15,847 bases of DNA from an uncultured Methanobacterium sp. GTDB lineage: Archaea; Methanobacteriota; Methanobacteria; Methanobacteriales; Methanobacteriaceae. A program made the position numbers and the translations under genes. The DNA lies in NCBI RefSeq assembly GCF_963665055.1, contig NZ_OY762019.1:1-15847 (forward strand). The letters run 5' to 3'. Under the pieces are notes generated by a model. It saw only the letters and a program-made list of their open reading frames with translations, was not told where the DNA came from and did no database searches. Positions 14,356 to 15,847 of this stretch are shown one piece after another; positions within the stretch are counted from its first letter, which is position 1, and each line of letters opens with the position of its first letter.

Positions 14356-14654
14356 CTAACTAACCAGGATCAGTTTACCTGTTTCTGGATCCTTATATAC
14401 AGTTCCCATCTGCTGATAACCACTACCTGACCCAGATACATTACTTGTATCATTTAAGGTTTGACCAGTCTTTACTGAAACTGTGTCATGGGTAGGTCCC
14501 TGAGTTGAGGATACTATGGATGGATTGCTCTGTAAAGCCAGTATGGCGAACACTAAAAATCCTACTGCCAGAACCAGCATGCAGTCGGTCATGTTGATTA
14601 TTCCAGATGTGGGATCTTCACCACTATCATCCAAAAATCGTCTTTTCTGGACAT
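14356..14654 (-). CDS. DUF2149-family protein, ExbD-like partner of the channel, start affected by a probable missing base
   Basis: The core RRFLDDSGEDPTSGIINMTDCMLVLAVGFLVFAILAL and the ending YKDPETGKLILV match DUF2149, a small archaeal family with one membrane helix usually encoded next to MotA/TolQ/ExbB channels. It probably serves in place of ExbD. As written, the frame is fused to the end of the channel gene (EALDNVQKRRFLDD). An ATG at 14652-14654 with a GGAGG 9 nt upstream would start MSRK, and one more A in the A4 run at 14643-14646 would give MSRKRRFLDD in frame, about 99 residues. The channel gene would then stop at 14627-14629, overlapping by 28 nt. A true natural fusion is possible but less likely. 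The region after the membrane helix is Ser/Thr/Gly-rich and probably extracellular. Confidence 0.7.
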
Positions 14655-15287
14655 TATCCAAAGCCTCCAGTGTTGATTCAACTATTGCCTCTAAAATGGA
14701 TAATTCATCATTGTACCATTTTTTCCGGTATCCAGATATGATATAACCTATAGCACCTGCTGCTAACCCGGTTATGGTAGTGTCGAAAGCCACTGTTAAT
14801 GCCTGTGCCAGGCTGTTTATATCACCTGAACCTAAAGCAGATAAACCCGGACCTAAAGGTATCAAAGTACCTAAAAGACCAATTGTTGGAGCTAATCTGA
14901 CTAATATATCTGTTTTCTGAGTTATAGTTGAAAATTGAAGTTCTTGTTCTTCAATTAACTTTGTAGCTATTGCTCTTCTTGATTGAGGGCCAATATCATG
15001 GTTAGAAATGATTTTATGAGAATTTCTTTATATTTATCCTGAAGCTCGCTTTCGGTTACTTTTTCCTTCATTTCTTCAGGGTTGGATGATTTAGAGATAG
15101 CCCTTATCAGATTCTCAGTTTGATTCACATCGAATTTTGTTCTTGAAAATTTTTCAGTTAAAAATCCACCTAAACTCAAAACTGCATAGGTCATGAAGAC
15201 CAGAACAACAACTATAACCGGTATGAACAGGCTCTGTGCGATTAAATACAATAAATTGCTTAAAATTTCAGTTCCAAGGATTTCCAT
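14627..15287 (-). pseudogene. MotA/TolQ/ExbB-type proton channel with one frameshift
   Basis: Members of this family form a pentameric inner-membrane channel that turns proton or sodium flow into mechanical work. Here an N-terminal membrane helix (about residues 13-40, in LFIPVIVVVLVFMTYAVLSLG) is followed by a cytoplasmic segment to KEILIKSFLT. The frame then breaks: one base is missing near 14998-15004. In the next frame the protein continues HDIGPQSRRAIATKLIEEQE, then the family core TDILVRLAPTIGLLGTLIPLG and a helix ending LTVAFDTTITGLAAGAIGYI. The ATG at 15285-15287 follows GGTGAT by 5 nt. The restored length is about 220 residues if the gene stops at 14627. All channel motifs are intact beyond the break. 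It is followed by DUF2149 and preceded by a four-helix membrane protein. Confidence 0.8.
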
Positions 15288-15369
15288 TACCTATCACCTA
15301 AATATTTCACTGATCTATCCTTTTTTTGCGTTTTAATGATTTATATCTGATTTTTTTGGAGATTAGTTT

Positions 15370-15810
15370 TTAATTTTTTCTAGTTTTGGACGATTTCCCA
15401 GGGTAAATGTCGCTTAGGTTATTGATATCCTCTTTTTTGAGATAGACCCCTACTAAAAAGACTCCTCCCGCCGCCAGTATCAGGAAAATCAGGTTGGTTG
15501 TTGAACCTATAGACAGAGGTTTAGTCTGAACCTGGGCCAGTAATTGGATATTGGGGATGAAAAGTCCGGCGATTAAGAAATAGAATCCATTCAGAATCAT
15601 GAAATTCCCCAGTAGAACAGGGTAAGGTCTTTCTGCATGCCTTAAAAACTTAGAAAATTGATATAAAAATATTAAAATCAAAACTAGAACCACTGCCATC
15701 ATAACGTTGAATACTAAATAAAATGAGTCCGCACCCTTGGCGAATAATATGGCAGAGAAGATAAACCCTGCAAAACAACAGATTGATGCGGATATTGTGG
15801 CCTTTGACAT
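15370..15810 (-). CDS. Four-helix membrane protein of unknown function
   Basis: I do not recognise a named family. The 146-residue frame has four hydrophobic helices at about 5-27, 30-51, 65-87 and 102-122, joined by short loops, and a basic C-terminal tail ending SSKTRKN. The ATG at 15808-15810 has no ribosome site close by, and the frame stays open upstream to the window edge with a charged sequence (KWRKDRKNHDTL). The true start may therefore lie outside the window. It is 82 bp upstream of the ExbB-type gene on the same strand, with no clear terminator between them, so it is probably in the same operon and may be an accessory membrane subunit. That role is inferred only from position. Confidence 0.65.
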   Translation of the reverse strand: MSKATISASICCFAGFIFSAILFAKGADSFYLVFNVMMAVVLVLILIFLYQFSKFLRHAERPYPVLLGNFMILNGFYFLIAGLFIPNIQLLAQVQTKPLSIGSTTNLIFLILAAGGVFLVGVYLKKEDINNLSDIYPGKSSKTRKN

Positions 15811-15847
15811 GAGCGTGTCATGATTTTTCCTATCCTTTCTCCATTTA

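Overview
The window looks like the chromosome of a methanogenic archaeon of the Methanobacteriales, most likely Methanobacterium or a close relative. It is AT-rich, carries TTTATATA-type archaeal promoters and U-rich terminators, uses GGAGG/GGTGAT ribosome binding sites, and encodes very large Asn/Thr/Ser-rich 'adhesin-like' surface proteins, an FmdE-family protein and an ExbB-type channel with a DUF2149 partner. No RNA gene, insertion sequence or CRISPR array is seen. The genus is an inference; no 16S or other marker gene lies here.

Region 1 (1-8905, all minus strand) holds three exported surface proteins: a partial adhesin running off the left edge, a 1289-residue triple-module beta-helix protein, and an 1184-residue chimera (PQQ-type beta-propeller, PKD domain, chitobiase-type domain, beta-helix, C-terminal membrane anchor). 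The last two share one sequence module. The first two have no convincing ATG/GTG/TTG start: in both, a strong GGAGG site sits 7-8 nt before an in-frame ATT codon followed by a good signal peptide. AT-rich spacers between them carry a recognisable promoter, a possible operator and U-rich terminators.

Region 2 (9384-9998, plus strand) is a lone SAM-dependent methyltransferase with its own promoter and terminator, followed by about 330 bp of AT-rich DNA with a weak 30-bp periodicity.

Region 3 (10333-14205, minus strand) is a four-gene cluster: FecB/BtuF-type binding protein, FecCD/BtuC-type permease, FecE/BtuD-type ATPase and an FmdE-family protein. It probably imports a metal chelate or corrinoid. 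The ATPase and FmdE genes are intact. The binding protein carries one single-base frameshift and the permease carries two. Short direct repeats lie in three of the spacers.

Region 4 (14356-15810, minus strand) encodes a MotA/TolQ/ExbB-type channel, a DUF2149 partner and a four-helix membrane protein of unknown function. The channel gene has one frameshift, and a probable second missing base joins it to DUF2149.

Five single-base indels thus fall between about 12.24 and 15.0 kb, while nearly 9 kb of coding sequence to the left is open. This is either local sequence error or recent decay. Functionally, the window puts giant surface proteins, a metal-type importer and a proton-driven ExbB-like motor side by side in a cell that should have no outer membrane.
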